NCBI GenBank assembly: GCA_949487015.1 | Contig: CATAQZ010000137.1 | Coordinates: forward strand, 1-6,692 | Reading direction: 5' to 3' | From: Flavobacteriales bacterium UBA4585 | Lineage (GTDB): Bacteria > Bacteroidota > Bacteroidia > Flavobacteriales > Schleiferiaceae | Length of the DNA stretch: 6,692 bases | Notes under the pieces: generated by a model | What the model saw: only the letters and a program-made list of their open reading frames with translations | Told to the model about the DNA's origin: nothing | Database searches by the model: none | Translations under genes and position numbers: made by a program | In this document: piece after piece, positions 6,145-6,692 of the stretch | Position numbering within the stretch: the first letter of the stretch is position 1 | Layout: every line of letters starts with the position of its first letter

Positions 6145-6635
6145 TGGTATTGAAAGCTATCGTCGCCTATGGCGAAAATCGCGTCATAGGTAAAGACAAC
6201 GACCTCATTTGGCATTTACCGGATGACTTGAAACACTTTAAGCGTCATACCGCCGGGAAGACGATCATTATGGGTCGTAAGACGTGGGACAGTTTAGGCG
6301 GTCGACCACTTCCGAAACGCCGTCATATTGTGATCAGTCGGCAAGCAGATTTTAAAGCGGAGGGCTGTGAGTCTGTGCAAAGTCTTGAAGCAGCCTTAGC
6401 GTTGGTGAAAGATGAAGCAGACGCGTTTATTGTGGGCGGCGCACAGATTTATGAATTGGCCCTCCCGTACCTGGATATCCTAGAAATTACCGTCGTTCAC
6501 GCAACATTGGAGGGGCACGCATACTTCCCAGATTGGGATAAAAGTCCGTTCGAATGCATTACATCGCTGCACCATCCTGCAGACGAAAATCACGAATATT
6601 CCTTTACCTTCGAAACTTGGAAACGAAAGGCTTAG
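6144..6635 (+). CDS. folA: Dihydrofolate reductase
   Basis: FolA reduces dihydrofolate to tetrahydrofolate with NADPH, restoring the cofactor that ThyA oxidises. The 163-residue product (E. coli 159) shows the family order. NRVIGKDNDLIWHLPDDLKHF (12-32) holds W23 and the proton-donating acid D28, matching E. coli W22 and D27. Next come TIIMGRKTWDSLGGRPLP (40-57), the NADPH-contacting HIVISR (61-66), and IVGGAQIYE (96-104), which matches the VIGGGRVYE segment. ITVVHATLEGHAYFPDW (115-131) follows with T116, equivalent to E. coli T113. The ATG at 6144 uses the last base of the thyA stop (TAATG), so translation is probably coupled. A further reading frame starts 24 bases downstream with no terminator between, so the operon may continue. 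Confidence 0.97.
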   Translation: MVLKAIVAYGENRVIGKDNDLIWHLPDDLKHFKRHTAGKTIIMGRKTWDSLGGRPLPKRRHIVISRQADFKAEGCESVQSLEAALALVKDEADAFIVGGAQIYELALPYLDILEITVVHATLEGHAYFPDWDKSPFECITSLHHPADENHEYSFTFETWKRKA

Positions 6636-6659
6636 ACCTTTAAGCATAAACCACAGCGC

Positions 6660-6692
6660 ATGAAAAAAGTACTGTTAGCGTTGCCGTTAGTA
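6660..6692 (+). CDS. Start of an unknown gene, possibly secreted, cut by window edge
   Basis: An ATG 24 bases after the folA stop opens a frame that reads MKKVLLALPLV up to the window edge, 11 codons with no stop. Two lysines followed by a hydrophobic run is the usual beginning of a signal peptide or an N-terminal membrane anchor, so an exported or membrane product is possible. Spacing and orientation fit a third gene of the thyA-folA unit. Nothing more can be said about its function, and a chance ATG cannot be excluded from so few codons. Confidence 0.5.
   Translation, partial: MKKVLLALPLV

Overview
This window looks like an ordinary chromosomal housekeeping stretch from a member of the Bacteroidota, most likely near the Flavobacteriales. 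The assignment rests on three things: the wording of the SppA, MutS, SpoU-type methyltransferase and ThyA proteins; promoters of the Bacteroidota type (TTG about 19 bases before TAnnTTTG); and the absence of convincing Shine-Dalgarno sequences before the genes. No species can be named from this evidence. Nothing suggests a mobile element, CRISPR array, phage or horizontally acquired island, and I see no new biological system.

Left part (1-2251). A C-terminally cut signal peptide peptidase gene (sppA) runs leftward. The folate gene folK runs rightward from a start codon that shares two bases with the sppA start (CATG). folK ends tail-to-tail with a leftward SpoU/TrmH-family RNA methyltransferase gene, overlapping it by 8 bases. 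A 67-base spacer, holding candidate promoters for both directions, separates that gene from mutS.

Middle (2319-5191). A complete mutS encodes the mismatch recognition protein. It is followed within 51 bases by tRNA-Gly(GCC), which has the best promoter in the window. A terminator-like hairpin, tRNA-Leu(UAA) and a second, stronger terminator follow. The stretch 4911-5262 has no protein gene and is filled by these elements and a short thyA leader.

Right part (5263-6692). thyA and folA overlap by one base (TAATG). They form a functional pair: thymidylate synthase oxidises methylenetetrahydrofolate to dihydrofolate, and dihydrofolate reductase restores tetrahydrofolate. FolK, 4 kb away, acts earlier in making the same cofactor. 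The first 11 codons of a further gene, with a signal-peptide-like start, run off the right edge.

The points most worth checking are the shared sppA/folK start, the hairpin wedged between the two tRNA genes with no room for a second promoter, and a possibly leaderless thyA mRNA.
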